Below, piece by piece: positions 1-14,900 of a DNA stretch of 64,000 bases (position 1 is the first letter of the stretch; each line of letters opens with the position of its first letter). The stretch comes from Undaria pinnatifida. Its lineage: Eukaryota; Sar; Phaeophyceae; Laminariales; Alariaceae. The position numbers and the translations under genes are program-made. The notes below the pieces were generated by a model. That model searched no databases. It was not told the DNA's origin and worked only from the letters and a program-made list of their open reading frames with translations. The DNA is taken from positions 15,474,306 through 15,538,305 of the forward strand of contig JABAKD010000020.1 in assembly GCA_012845835.1 (NCBI GenBank), written 5' to 3'.

Positions 1-2764
1 TTGATGCGCAGAAATTCACAGGAAGAATAAGTCCAAAGAAAGGTAACTGGGGTATTCGGAGCAAGGCGGACGAACCGGGTAACGCTGCCCTGCGGAAGAA
101 GAAAAAACTATTAAATCGTACGAGGTGACCAAGTATAAGATATAAGAAATGTGCGCTCGGGATGGGGGAGTACCCGCGGAGTTCTACGCTGTGCCGATTC
201 AACCAATAGATCAGAAGCGGAGCCAAAAACAGCTGAAACTTCGTGAGCGTCGGTGACGTGATAGAGGGAGATAGATAATATTTCGCTTGTGGAGGTGTGC
301 CAAGTCCAGGGGTTTCGAAAAATAAACATAAATGAAGGGGGTGAATCATCGGCAAGCGAAGCGGACACGAATACCCACCACGCACGCGAATACTTTCTTC
401 GAAACTTGAATGTGGGTGAACATTTATTTCCTGCATTGGGCCTGGTATCATGCTAGGCGCCGCACACTTTTCCTTCCGTTACAAGCGCCTCAGGGACATC
501 AAAAAGGAAAACCGTGTCGAAAATATATGTTATTACCAGTTACTTCAGAATCGACCCCACACGAAAAAGTAGTCCCTGCTGACTACTGGGTAACGGGTAT
601 TATTTCAAGCACATTAGGAGCTTGTACAACCACGCCCACAGCACGGAGAGCAGCGGAGCTGTTCTTGCCATCTGGTCGAGCGCATCTTGGGGGGAGGAGG
701 CCGTTCGCCATTGGGGGCGTGGTCTAGGATTCACTCAACCTGGGTGGGATCAAGGCACGGACATGCGTGAGACCGAACCCAACCCCCAGCCCCAAAACCC
801 GGATCCAAAACGGGCGAAAAAATGCGGCTGCGCGCTGCTTTTCATTCGTAGTTTTTAATTTCTCATCTGCGCGCCACCAAAGAGAGGGCAGTAAAAACTA
901 CCCCGAACACCCGAGCGGCCAGGGAGAAAGGACTCTTGTCGTAAACGATATGGGTGCACCATTTTTTTTCCTCTTCAAAAGTTCCTCACTTCGGGAGCTC
1001 GAAGACCTCTCCCGAAAACTGATTTGGAGTACAAGTAAAACATTTACCGGATTAAGAATCCACATGGCTTAAGGTGAACAACGACAACCCGAAAAAAACA
1101 AGACTAATTTCCGACGATTTTGGGAACCCCGTAAGTTCATAAACCATATTCCATACGAAAAGCGATACCTCTAGACTAGACTATTATCGTAGCACGCGTC
1201 AAAGCTTCGTCAAAGCTCGAGCTAGACGGTTGATGAGGTCGCACTTCCCCGTCGTATAACGGGTCGATCCTCTCATAAGGTTATTGGGTCCGAGATCACG
1301 CTTGTTCGCAGGATGCACATGCAGTCGGGGGGCGGCTGCTTCGAGCGGCCAATCAGTGCAAAATCATCATTCAGTCAGGTACAATTTTTTCAGCGCCTTT
1401 CGGTCTGAAGTGCCAACGGGGTGTCTCTACATCGCCTGCCGAGTGCAACTTTGTTTCTTGGCGTTCTATGCCGCCAGGCTCCGTCCTTCCCAGTGAGGCC
1501 CAAGCTCAAAGTAAACGTTCATGAAAATTTTCAGATTATGCTGTCGCGACAAAAATGGGGAAAATTATTCATTGATAAATATTGGCACCAAAAAAAATCG
1601 TACCCGGGGGTGCAACGAAGAGGACTGCCGCAGGAAAAACACGCTAATACCCCGCTACAGCACTTATTAGACAGTGGTGTCAGAGTTCATACAAACCACC
1701 CACAACAAAAGCCTAACGACACGCACTTCTGGGGTGCCTCTGCTACCATTCGCTGACACTCGCTGCATCTCCGGCGTAATCCTCGTACACGAATAACACT
1801 TTCTCCGACGTTTTTTGCATGGTGCAGGAGTACACGTGTAATTTGAACCCAAACGCGCCGAGCAAAACAACCCACACTTCAAGCAAAAAAAAACACACTT
1901 TCCCCACCAGCTAAAGACCAGCGACAACTGTACCTACAGAGCGCCAAAAAATTCGTTCGGATAACGGTTTGCGAATAATCTGCGAAATCAGCCAAATGGT
2001 TTTGTTTACAGCTGGAGACCAAGCGACCAGCCAAAAGGGACGGCGATTGCGAGGAACGAATACCAGGAATAACCGACCTGAAACCGTCGTGGCCAGGGTG
2101 TCAATTCTCCAAAGACCCCAACCGCCCGCTGTGCTAATGGTGGCACTAATATACAAAATCAAGACGCAGAAAAAAAAAAAAAAAACCCAAGATACCTACA
2201 TACGAGAGAACTAAGGGAAGGAGGGAGGGAAGGGAAGCTATCACGTGGTACGACCATCGTTCGAAAAAGGTCAGCCAGCGCCTGGTCTACAAAATATCAA
2301 ATTCCGACCAGCGAACCGTGACTAAAAGAGGGCCTCTTATCTGGTACGTGGTAGGCAGAATCACGACACAACGGCAACACCACCAACATTTCCAACAAGG
2401 TATAATCCCTAACAAGCGGTACAATCACAACACCTATCACACGATATCCGTCCATTTGGGTGACCGCCACGCCTTGCAGCGCCATTTCTCTGGTGATCAG
2501 AGGACACGGATTGGATTTGCTTTTTGATAGTCACATCACTCCCGGCGCATACACTCCCCTCCCCGAACTCCCCCCCCCCCCCCCTCTCCGCCACAGAATA
2601 CATGGCATGCCCAACTCCAACCACCCCTACATACTCACACCGTTCCACGAAAGGAACACCAAACGACGATGCACCAGGAAAAAATATACTTCGTACATAT
2701 TACCCCCTTTCTACCACTCCCCTAGGTCAACCCGGCCAAAACGCCATCTCCAAATCCCGCTTCC
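1..2764. other. Non-coding DNA downstream of IARS
   Basis: No open frame here resembles a known protein and no exon chain can be built. The stretch is A/C-rich on the plus strand with short homopolymers (A tract near 2170, C tract near 2571). Positions about 955-1200 are a degenerate copy of a dispersed family also seen at 12220-12280, 37405-37470 and 63080-63190. The IARS 3' UTR should occupy the right end on the minus strand, but I could not place a polyadenylation site. Confidence 0.6.
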
Positions 2765-2956
2765 TCAGTTCATTGCCTCTCGCGCGTCGAAAAAGTAGTC
2801 CTTCCCGAGTTCCAGGGTGACGCACGCCTCTCCCACTGTCAAAACCGTTGACGGCTTCCCTTCGCGTCGAACTCGCGCGTAGTCGAGGGACGCGAGGAGC
2901 TGGCCGGCAACGGCGGCATCTACATTGGCGGCGGCGCATTTCTTGCCCATCGACTC
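2765..2956 (-). CDS. IARS: IARS exon 26, C-terminus and stop
   Basis: Residues 1113-1175 and stop [19 protein letters not shown] resembles the ends of plant and fungal IleRS (ELEHGKDYF-like). The acceptor chosen, AAACAG|GAGTCG, has a poor polypyrimidine tract, so this exon's upper edge is less certain than the others. Confidence 0.83.
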   Translation of the reverse strand, partial: ESMGKKCAAANVDAAVAGQLLASLDYARVRREGKPSTVLTVGEACVTLELGKDYFFDAREAMN

Positions 2957-5900
2957 CTGTTTATCGCGTTTCGGACGCGTGTAGTACAAGTTGTTGTTGG
3001 AGCAGTCGCGTTTGTCAGAAAAAGTTGGATACGCAAGTGCCGCGGGTGGGAAAAGGATACAGGCAAGGGTTGGAGGGTAAGGGAAAGTAAGGCGGCGGCG
3101 GGTGTACATGGCCAGTAAACAACGGACACATAAACAACACAAACATCTCGAAGCATCGCTAGCGATCATAAACAACACAGCACAAATCAAAACAACACAA
3201 CACAAGACCAAATCAACCCCCCCCCCCCCCCCCTCCCCCGAACGAATGAACGCCCATCGAGGATAACGAAAGGCAAAGAAACATCCACCAGGAAAAATAA
3301 CATAAAATAAAATAAGGAGACGATGTAAACGAGAAGCGAACGGCAAGTTGCACCCGAACGCTAGTTACACGCGGGGTGCATGAAAGTCGCTAGCAGCAGC
3401 GGCGAACTTAAAACGCACAGCAGTACCAGGTATGCTGCAAAAGCACCAACATACTCTTATCCGGGTCGTCCCTACCTTCATTTCCGACATGAACATATAA
3501 ACCCGCAACCTGCCGCAGCACAGCAGTACCACCCCGACGAACACCCAAATCCAACTACGAAACCAACAAAACATGGTGAAAAAATGAATACCTGGTCAAA
3601 CGAGAGGCAGGGACGGGTCAAGAACACCGTGAAGTCATCCTCCTGGGGAGTACCATCCTTCTCCGCAGACGCCGAGAACCGCTCTTGACCCAAAGGGACA
3701 GCGTGAGCGGGCATCCTTGAAGCCGGTAACGGCATGCATCGGACCGACTCCACAACGAGTGCAGCGTTTGCCGCGATGGCCATGCTAGCCACGGCATCAA
3801 CCGTGTCGTCCTGGAAGAACACCTGCGACAAAAAAACCGAAAAAAAATGACAAAAATCGATTCGAATTGCAAAGGTAACAACACAAAACAAAACTACGCC
3901 GAACTTTCTCCTTTTGAAATGCGAAAATATTTTACGACAATAACTTCGACACGTTTTCAAAAGGGCCATGAAAATAACTCACCTCGACCGACTCCCCGAC
4001 CTGCAGACCCGACTTCTTTCGAAGCTTCTGGATACGACTGACAATCTCGCGCGCCAGTTTCTGAGACAGGACCTGATCTCAAACAAACAGGCCAACGAAC
4101 AACAAACAGCGAGCCGCAGAGTGCACAGATTGAACGGGGAAGTCGATCAGAAAAATCAAGGCCAGAGGATGTTCTCACACTGAACTGTAGCAACTCATGG
4201 CATGAATCCACTGTAGTTCGCGGATCACGAGACATGTTCCAACAACCAGGGATTGATACGGTATTACCTATGATACGGGTCGACCAGTTACCTACCGGTA
4301 TTTACCACAAATTGTGAGCACCAGGGACCTTACATTACCTCGATTTATCTAGTTACCTACTGTACACTGCTGTAGGTACCTGTAATTCCTTGAGTATAGG
4401 TAAAGCCAATCTTTGTCAAATGACTAAAACTAAGTAGCCTGTAGATTTCGAAACGTATTGCCCAGAATATCATTTATCATACCGGCACGGTGTCTACGCT
4501 AAAAAAGAAGGCAGGAATTTTAAAGTCGTGGCTTCCACTATCACGTTGCGTCACGTTGACGTTGCTTCCACAAATACCTTACAAAATAAAACCTTGCCCA
4601 CTGAGTACAACCCTTCAGGCCTTCATCCCATATATCATCCTTGCATTCGTCTCGCGCTCCCTCCCACTAGTCACTCAAATCCGGGGTACATACCGGGCCC
4701 TCCTTCCCCCTCCCCACTACGGTATGTGCCTTCAAAACCAAACAACGTGTACGCCAGGTGCAGCCCGAGCACACCAGAAACAACCCTGCTGCCGGGAATG
4801 TCCGAGACAACGGTTCAAAACCGAGAAAAGCATCAACCGAAAAACACCACAAACGTATAACACCACCAGCAGCAGTTGACCTCGACATCACGTTCACATT
4901 TAGCCAACACCGCCAAAACCGCATGCGATGGATCGGAATGTCGGGCGTGGTTTACACCCCCGAGACACGAGGGGAACAAAGTCGCAAAAAAAGCACCCAG
5001 TTCCCCTCCTCAGGCATGCTTGTTATCGCGCCCACCGCTTCATCGAGGAGACTCAAATAAATGAACCCTCGAATCTGCGAATTCCTATTGGCCGCCTTGT
5101 GCGCCGCAAACGCCATTTCCCCGAGGCTGAGCACGCGGCCGCCCCGGGGCTTTTTGGGCGAGGCAGTGACTCTAATAGGCGGCCGTCCCGGACTTGAGAA
5201 AACGTCACACCGGCATCAGACTAGAGTAGCCTTTACTACTGAATCGCCAAGTTTAAAGAAAAACTGATTGAAATTAGGAGGGCGAGCGATTCTTGTTCAA
5301 AGAGAAACCCTTCGGATCACATCACTCCTCCAACGCTGTTTTCGTTTCGAGTTATGCCCATCCACCAGAGGATAAAAAAAGGTAAGCACTAACCCTACCT
5401 ACCTACGCACCGCGCACCAATCCTCACTTTCAAAATGAGGAAAGTGCTTACTAGGCGAGCAACCGCATGCCCTGCGTACACGACTACAGCAGTAGTAGAG
5501 CATCGTTTACAACAAATGGCACTCCAACGACATTTCGGTTCATGACCCCCATCAGCCAAAATTGGACACTAGAAACGAGTTCATCACATCAAAAAGCTAT
5601 TATACCAGGTATTATATTCATGTATTTTTACCTACCCACCGAATACAAAAGTACCCAACCAAGAAGAAAAAAAAAACTACAAAACAAAAAAAACTCTCCG
5701 CACCTTGTCGTCTTTTCGGGTGTCCAGTAAAACCATCACCTTCCCGTCTTCCGACACTGCCGGCTCAAACACACCCTTGTTCCCCTTGAAACCCCTCTTC
5801 AACATCAGGTCATCGCCGGCCAGGGTAAACCCTTCAACCTCCACGCTCCCCCCCTATCACAGGAAAACAACGGTGACGGTGACCACACAAGGCATACACA

Positions 5901-8900
5901 AGCGCGGCGACGAAGCGGTTATCCTTGCTGCTGCCGCATCCCCGATATTGATCATTTTGCGCTATTAATACTATTAACACTACTGCGGCGTAAAGAGAGA
6001 CGTATCACGTACATTTTGCTTTTTCTTCCCGTATTCATACCGAACCCGGTACGAGTGGTTACTGCTGTTACCAGGTGTAAAAGACTAACTTACACCTGGC
6101 TATCCTCGTTACTGTTGCCAGGTGTAAGACTAAGCTACGAACTTGGGATGGGTGTTGTTTGCCAAGTTTCTTGCGCGGTGACCATTTCTATTATTTAGCT
6201 ATAAAATAGTATCCCCCCCTTTTAAATTGCGACACCCTCAAGCCCACCAAACCCCGAAGGGAAAGCTTGCATGCTACAATTAACACATTCTGCCCAATTA
6301 CGCGACCCTTCCGCCTGTATGTATATATGAAGGAACGCGTTTACAGCTGTATCCCACCTCAAGGACGGGCCAAAGCAAGGCCGCGTCAAGCTTAGCAAGG
6401 GCCTTCTTTACCCCCGCCAGCTGCTTGCCCAGCCGCTTCCCGAGCACCTTGTTGTTCGCCTCGGCAGTTAGCGTGCACCACGCCTTTTCGTCTTCCTCCA
6501 ACACTACCTGAGTAATAAGCAAATGATCCAAGTCAACAGGAAAAACAACATGTTAAACGTCAAAATAGAAGGCGAGCGGCGAAATAATCTCCCGTCAAGT
6601 CTTGGTCAACCGAGCCTAAAAAAGCCCAAAAAAAACGGAAGATCACACGTGTTCGCCCCCCCCGAAAAACTGTCCTCCCCTCACCGGTTGTACATCTTCT
6701 ATAATATACATGATAAACTGATACATTCCTTGTGGTGTTTGATCCACAGCGACGGAAGAGAAAAACCAACCCCAAAAAGCATTCACCACACAGGAAAAAT
6801 ATTGATCGTACGAGTTCCGCTCTTAACCAGAACCTAATCAAACCGACACCCTACCCCCGTCGTATCCTTACCACAACAATCCCCCCTTTACTCTTAAGAA
6901 ACCCGTCCGACTACTGTTCTGTTCCTCGCCTCCCAAGCGTTGAGCTCTCCTTTTACGTAGCTCTGCAGCTTCTCGAGAGCGTTCAGCGTCCCCCGGTCCT
7001 TGCAAACCACGGTTATTCCCTTGACAGGAGTCTTCAGAGAGATGCCGCACCTCTCCCTCGCCGACCTGCCGAGGTCGACCACCGTCTGCATCGCACGCAT
7101 CTCCGACTCCGCCTGGGGGTCAAGCCTGTAACCGAAAACATCAACAACAACGGTAACCATGTTTCATCTTAATATCGGCCACCAAATAATAAATGGATCA
7201 TGTTGTAAACTCTAAATAATTCCCAAGACTAAACTTCATTATAAACTCGTTTGGACTGGTCGGCGTGTTGCTTGCCCGGTGGCTTTAAGGTTGTTCCTTT
7301 TCGTTTTCAAGAGTTCCTTATCCTGGCCCATTTTCAACCCCAAAAAATATCATTATCCAACTCCCAAGTGCTTTGCTCTCATGTCGGGAGTGCGGCGTTA
7401 AAACGGTCAACCTGGAACACATTCAAGCGAAAAAGAAATACTTCAGAAACTAAAAAAACCCAACCCAGACTCAAAATTCGTCGGGGCTGGTCGGTGCGCT
7501 ACTCGCCTCGTGGCTAACTCTGTCCCGGTACTTTAGTTGAGCTTCCGACTAAACAACAAAAACAACAACAACAAAACTCCTTCTAACGAAAATCTCGTTT
7601 GCCACACCTTGACTCATCGACTGGAGGCATCATCAGCATGTGCACGGAGGTAGCACGGCCGGGAGCATCTTCCGCGACGTCAGCATTATCCTTATCGGGG
7701 TGGCACTGCCGAAGGTGGCGGTACGTGTACTCAGAGAAAAACGGGGTGATCGGGGCCATCAGGACCGACATCGTCGTCAGCACCTCGTACATGCAGAACA
7801 GCCCTGCATGGGTTTTTAGGGTTTTGAGTAGGAGTAGGGAGGGGGGGGGGGATCATGGGGGTTAGAGTAGCCCGTTCAGAGACTTCAAAATGTCTCCCAC
7901 ACAACTTCAAAGTGGTTCGTCTCAAAAGCCATCGGCGCAGTTCAAAGAGGGGAAATATGGGGGGTAACCCCCCCCTTTACCCTTTCCTCCCCCGACAAGA
8001 AAAACCCGAAGAAGAACAAAAATACCAATCAGACACAAACATAGCGACAACATACATCAGGCCTCAGAAACAAATCTGCTGGAGGTGTCGACAGGGAGCC
8101 GTTATCAGCGGCGTTCCGCGTGTCACAGAAGTCATATTTGTGAGCAAATCTTCATCGGCCGCAAGCACACATTCTCAGTCTTCATCGCCACGCAAAAAAA
8201 AAAACGACCCCCCCCCGTCTGTGTTTCCAACACGACGCGCCCCTGTCCAAATAGAGTACCCATCTAATATTCAAGGACGTTGCAAGCAAACGCGTTACTA
8301 TTAGTAACGACGACCGCCCGCCCGGCAGAGACAGCTCGCGCTGTCACTCCCGCGGGAACCGAAGGATACGCCGGCTAGCGCTTGCATAACGAATAAAACC
8401 GAGCTAAATCGACACAAACGACATGTATGAAAATACGTCAAGTGTGGTGACAGCTTGACCCCTCTTAAGAAGATCCCAAACTCCTTCCCTATACTAAACT
8501 CAAGTAAATTCGTGAAAAAAAAGGTTCCAGTTGCGAATGCGTCAACTTTATTCTTCCCGACCCACCCGAGAAAAAAAAACAAAAACGAAAAGTTGTCAGG
8601 CGTGACATCTACTAACATCCTAATTTCATCCTTGCTGTTGTACCCGCCGATCTGCGCTGACATCAATTAGGGAACAAGACATCTCTAGTACCCTATTTTC
8701 ATCCTTACTGCCGTACCCGCCGATGTTATATATATATATATTATAAAAATTAAAATACACTCCCGCTGTGAGATCGAATATTTTGTCGAAACTCATCTTT
8801 GCAAGCTGTGTGTGATACTCCGATCGCGCGTATTACGGGTTGTGTGTCCTCATTAAGGATACAGATCGGCGACTCCCCTTGCAATCACAGTGTATCATAT

Positions 8901-11900
8901 ATGTTCATACAAGGTTTCTGCGCTGACATCAAATAGGGAACAACAGTCAGAGCCAAAATTACAGCAGTCAGTAGGGCGAACCAAATTTGGAACAAGTTAT
9001 GATACTCACAGGAATAACACATTCAAAGCCGCACTCGTGAACCAACCCTGCACACAAACGCCAAAAAATAGGAAAGGCCTCAGAAACAAATTTGCTGGAG
9101 TTTTCGACAGGGAGCCGTTATCAGCGGCGTTCCGCGTGTCACAGAAGTCATATTTGTGAGCAAATCTTCATCGACCTCCACCAACACACAAAACGTAAGT
9201 CGCCAGAAAAACACTCGCCCTCTCGTCTCAACTCAACACCCCGTCTACAAGACTACCATGAGAACAAAAACCGAGAAAAACAGGAAAGGTCTCAGACACA
9301 AATTTGCTGGAATTTTCGACAGTCAGCCGTTATCAGCGGCGTTCCGCGTGTCACAGAAGTCATATTTGTGAGCAAATCTTCACCGACCTCTAACAAATAA
9401 AACAAAAAACGCATGTCACCAGAAAAACACTTGCGCCCTCAAGCTCAATACCTCGCCTACCAGAATACAATGGCAATACGGCGCGTTAGTGGGCCATTTA
9501 CACCGCCCTTATAAGCCATACTTGGTAGCATTTAGCTGCTGCTCTACTACCTTATATCTGGTATGGCATAGTCGAACACACCCCCGGCAATAACATTGTT
9601 GGGTTTTGATAAGGACGTTATCACCCGGGGTGGTGTACCGTCTCAAAAGATGTCGGATGACGGTCTAGTTTTGACCCGTCAAAGCGTCCTTGGATTTATT
9701 ATACTAGTTTTAGAGTGTGGAATTCCTTGACGGCTTGACGGCTGTCCGTCAACCGGCAAGAGTGCCGTCAACCCCAACACCTTTGATACCAATAAGATGC
9801 AGCTGGTGTACTAGCCATAGCTAGGGTGGTAGGCAGAGCACTGCGGGGAGCGACTTCTGCCAGACCACGTTACACATTGCCGTCGTGGTCGCTGATAGTG
9901 CAGTGCATTGCTAGCAGACAATACCGCACTATAGCGGGACCCCTTCCTATCCCGAGATGGTGCAAGCGGGATCCCGAATCGTCCTTTGGCAGTGCAACAA
10001 ATACCGCACTAAAGTGGCACCCCGAAATATCCCGGGGATGGTGCAAGTAGGATTCTGCCTTGTCCCTAGGCAGTGCAATAAATACCGCACTAGAAAGGGA
10101 CCCCCTTCCTACTTCGGGATGGTGCAAGTGGGACTCCGAATTACCTCGTGGAAGTGCAATACCGCACTAAAGTAGCATCCAGAACTGTCCCGGGATGGTG
10201 CAAGTGGGACCCGCGGTAGTGCAACGCAATACCGCACTAAAGAGAGAACCCGAACTATGCCAGAATGGAGCCAATGAGACCTCAATTTGTCCCGAAGTAG
10301 TGCAATATCGCACTAAAGTGGGACTCCACCCTGTCCCGGGATGGTGCACGTGGGACTCCGAATTGTCCCGCGGTATTTAGTGCGGCACTCGGTACTACAC
10401 GACGAGGTCGTGTCAAGCTATTGTTAATCTTTATCCGGTTAATCCCATGGGCCGATTTTTTTTTGCTCGATGCCATCTAATGATATCTCCGCGTTTTTTT
10501 CCCCGTCTCCCTCCATATAGACGTAAGTCAGCCCCAGGTTCACTAAAGAGATTCTTCTGCCCCTTCCGCATTACGGTTCAAGTACCTGCTTTCATTTTCA
10601 CCGCTACAAGAATCCAACACTCATTTCCCTCGTCGACTCGCGTCTAACTATGAAAAGGTACCGAAGGAACGCGGGACAACCACTGAAAACGTTACGAAAC
10701 CGTTTATACATACACATATATTGCCAGGTACATACCAAAACAAACGCTGCCCGCCGTGGGGAAAACAACAGCAAAAAGCCTCAGAAACAAATTTGCAGGA
10801 GTTGAAGAAAAGAGAGTCGTTATCAGCGGCGTTCCGCGTGTCACAGAAGTCATATTTATGAGCAAACCTTCATCGGCCAACCTATAATATAACCCCCGCG
10901 ATCAAAAACGCGCCAAGCAAAGCACAAAATCCATCAAGCAAAAAAAAAAAAGCAAACGCAACCACATGGGTATGCAAGAAAAGAGAGGCTTCCTCATTCC
11001 TAGAGGTCAAGAGCATTGCAAAACACACCAGAAAGGTGGGCACCTGAGTCTATTTTTTGGTACGAGTCGGCATAGCGCTTCACTTGTTTTCGGCATATGG
11101 AACTCTGATATGATGTTTCACTTGGCTTCAGTATGGACACCCCCGCCAAAATCCCCACCCAATTCCCCCAAAACCAATTAAAATTCAGTACTTCGTGTAA
11201 CAACAGCCAAGATGACAAAAACAATACATGTGATGCTTCGATTGGTTTTAGCATGGACGCCCCTCGCCGCCCAACCCCCCCGCCTCTAAAAAGATCAAAT
11301 TATTCTAACGTCAGCTGCGAGCTCGACAACTTCAAGATCCATACTCCCATTTTCAAGCTGCGTAATACATCGATAGTCCAATATATACTACGTTGTATGA
11401 CAGCAAAGGACCCATCCTACAACAGGGTTTTACCTTTTTTTGGCTATTTTGTTTTCCGAACAACGGGGCCCCTAAACCCCAATCGTCGGAAATGTCAAGA
11501 TATCAAGGTATACCTTCTTTTTGGCTGAAATGGTGATGTTTTCTGAATGACGGTGCTCCTTAACCCCAAATCGTCTGAAATACATTGTACAGGTATCAAG
11601 GTATACCTTTTTTTGACTGAAATGCTTTTCTGAATGACGGTACTCCTTAACCCAAAGTCGTCTGAAATACACTGTTCAGGTATCAAGGTATACCTTTTTT
11701 TGACTGAAATGCTTTTCTGAATGACGGTACTCCTTAACCCAAAGTCGTCTGAAATACACTGTTCAGGTATCAAGGTATACCTTTTTTTGGCTGAAATGTT
11801 TTTCTGAATGACGGGGCTCCTTAACCCCAAATCGTCGGAAACACATTTTAGAGGTATTAAGGTATACCTTTTTTTGGCTGAAATGGTTGTCTGAATGACG

Positions 11901-14900
11901 GGGCTCCTTAACCCCAGAATCGTCGGAAACACGTTGTAGAGGTATTAAGGTGTACCTTTTTTTGGCTGAAATGCTTCTCTGAATGACGGGGCTCCTTAAC
12001 CCCAAATCGTCGGAAACATTGTAGAGATATTAAGGTATACCTTTTTTTGGCTGAAATGCCAATATTTTCTGCATTACGGGGGCTCATAAACCCCCAAATC
12101 GTCGGGAAAATATTAACCATTTTATTTCTTCATCATCTTCGCTGTATGCCCATCTACTAATAGGCCATGAGATTATTCATCGCGTATGTATCAGTGTTAG
12201 TTTTCTCCTAACCAGTTTTTCGGGAGGATCATGTCTTGAGCTCCCAAACTGAGGAACCCCAGCAAAAAAGGGCGCGCCTCCATCATCGTAACCGTTGCCT
12301 ACGGTACTCTTAGGTACCAAACAAATCTGAGGCATTATTTCCCGAAGAAGTCACCTGTTCTCGCGCTGTCCGGCCCCTCGAACCCCTTCAGGCGGTTCCG
12401 GTTAAGCCGAACATACCAGTTGGTGAGCTGCTCGATGAAGTCCACCAGTCGAGGCACCACCGTGTACAAGCGGTAGGCCTTCATCTCTGTGCGCACGAAC
12501 TGCAGATACGCCCGGACATAAAAAAAACATGGAACGCATACATGAGGGGGGGTGGGTTGTCAGCATCAAAATTGAAATCGAAAAAAAATGCAACCGATTC
12601 TGGACAACAAAAGATGAGAACGCCACGAGATGGAAACGGGAATGGACAGCATAACAAAGAACAAGATGGAACCAAGACTTGACCTCCCACGAACAACAAA
12701 ACGAAAAAAAAAAAAGAAAAAAAATCTACTGCATTCATACATGGTAAAAAGCCTCGGCGAGCGGAATAAATAAATTAGGAAATATACTCGCAATGGGAAA
12801 AGAACAAGATAAAATGACGGGAGCACTTCCTCTCATATTTGCGTCCCGTCCCTCGATCCCCTCCCTCTCATTACCGAAATGCTTCCCTTCCCGCCACTGA
12901 AAACAAAAAGGAAGGACGTGTCTTACCTCTACGAGGCCCTGCAGCGCTGCCTGGATCCACGCATCCATGACGTTCGTCGAAGCGGCAGCCTCCTTGGGGT
13001 TGGGGACGAACCGTTCCGCGCACGTCATCTCGAGCCGTCTTGCCTGCCAACGAAAAACGCAAGAGTTAACCCCTTTAGCCCCAAAATTCTTCCCTATACT
13101 AACTTCAGAACACAACAAAACATGAAATAAAACGCGAGATCGGTAAGCGACGACGGACAAGCTGGAAAAAAAATCTCTATGAGCAAAGACGCAGGTAAGT
13201 CACAAATGTAAACAAGTCATGAAAGCGTGGCGAGTCACCATGAACATATCGTCATGTATACACATATCTCAAACATCTGTAACAACTTTCGGAAAAAAAA
13301 TTAAGGGACCGTCACAGATCAAAACGAAAGTAAACACACAGTCCTCAAATATACCAGGAATATGACTTTTCAGACAACGCAAGACCGTTTCGGATATCAA
13401 AGTGAAAACAGACAAACCCATCCTCACAACAAAAAATCAACGTGGTACAAGCTAAGCTGGGCCAAGCAAGTCGTAAAACGCAACCCCGGCAAAAGCCGAC
13501 ACTGCTGCCGTCTTCCGCTCCATTCCATTCCACCCCCATCCCACTCACCTGCTGGACGAAGAACCGGAAGGCGTTGAACCACGGCAGCAGCACCTCCCGC
13601 ACAGTGGACAGCACCCCCTCCTCCTTGAACTTCAGCGACTCCGCGCGCACAACCGGAGAGTTGATGAGGTACAGCCGAAGAGCGTCTGCCCCATGAACAT
13701 CGATCACGATCATTGGGTCTGTACAGAGAGATAAGCGGGGGGTCGGGTTTCGATGAGAGGAGGACGGGATCTCGCGGTATCCTCTCCTTTTACATGGCCC
13801 TTTTCTGAAACATATCCCAGTTTGTTCGCTAACTCGAATCCAAAGGAGAAACAAAAAGGTCGGCCTTATCTACCAGGTACTGTATTTCCTACTGCAAAAT
13901 GACCCCACACTAACTCCCCGTAAATACTCCCCACAAGAAAAACGCGGGGACAGAGTTGAAAGAAGGGTTGATAACTCGTGTTACACAAATATTATGCTAT
14001 TCGCTTCCAATAAGATACATTTTGTACCTCTTTCGAAACGACGAAACGATTACATTAGTTTGAGTCCAATATAATGTAAGCCACTTGGTTATATTATAAT
14101 CTGAGCACATCCAACAAGTGGCATAATATATTATTACAGTACAAGTAGCTGGTCCCAGACCGGTGGACAAAAACAAACATACACCATCACCGCCGTTTAT
14201 GGCGTTTATGCCGCGGTCTTACCGGGGAAGTTCTTGAGCCTTTTGCTCATTTTTTTGCCGTCTGAGGCTAGCACGAGGCCGTTCACGATGAGGTTCTTGT
14301 AGGCGGGCTTGTCGAACAGAGCCGCCCCGAGGACCGTGAGGGTGTAGAACCACCCTCGAGTCTTTGTCACACGAGCGAACAAAAAAAACACCCACACACA
14401 CCGTCAAGCAAGCAATCGGAGGCGAAGGAAAAAATAAAGTGTATGTAGCCACTTCGAGGCCACAGTGGGAAACATTGACAACACACATAAAAAAAAAAAA
14501 AAAATCGGTCGAACCAAGAGAGGAGGAGGAGGAGGAGGACGAGGAGGCGCACACTACGTCGCCCATTCGTTAGCCACGTGCCAGCTCTTTTATACTGCAG
14601 GATTATCTCGCACATATTCCACACTCCACACCTCCGACAAACAACTATCTAGATTATCTGCAGTAGATAGATCCCGCGTTCACCATGTTTGGACATATCG
14701 TGCAGGATCCGTATCTACATCCTAAGAGTACACATGCAACCCAAGAAACATGTGTTGGATCGTACGGTTCCCACATGGGAACATGAGCATAACATATCTT
14801 CCCTTAAAGCTCTAGATCATCAAATGGGAATCAGTGATCTGTCCGGCGCTTTTAACCCCGAAAAGAAAACGCCAGCGACATTGAAAACTAATACCTGGTC

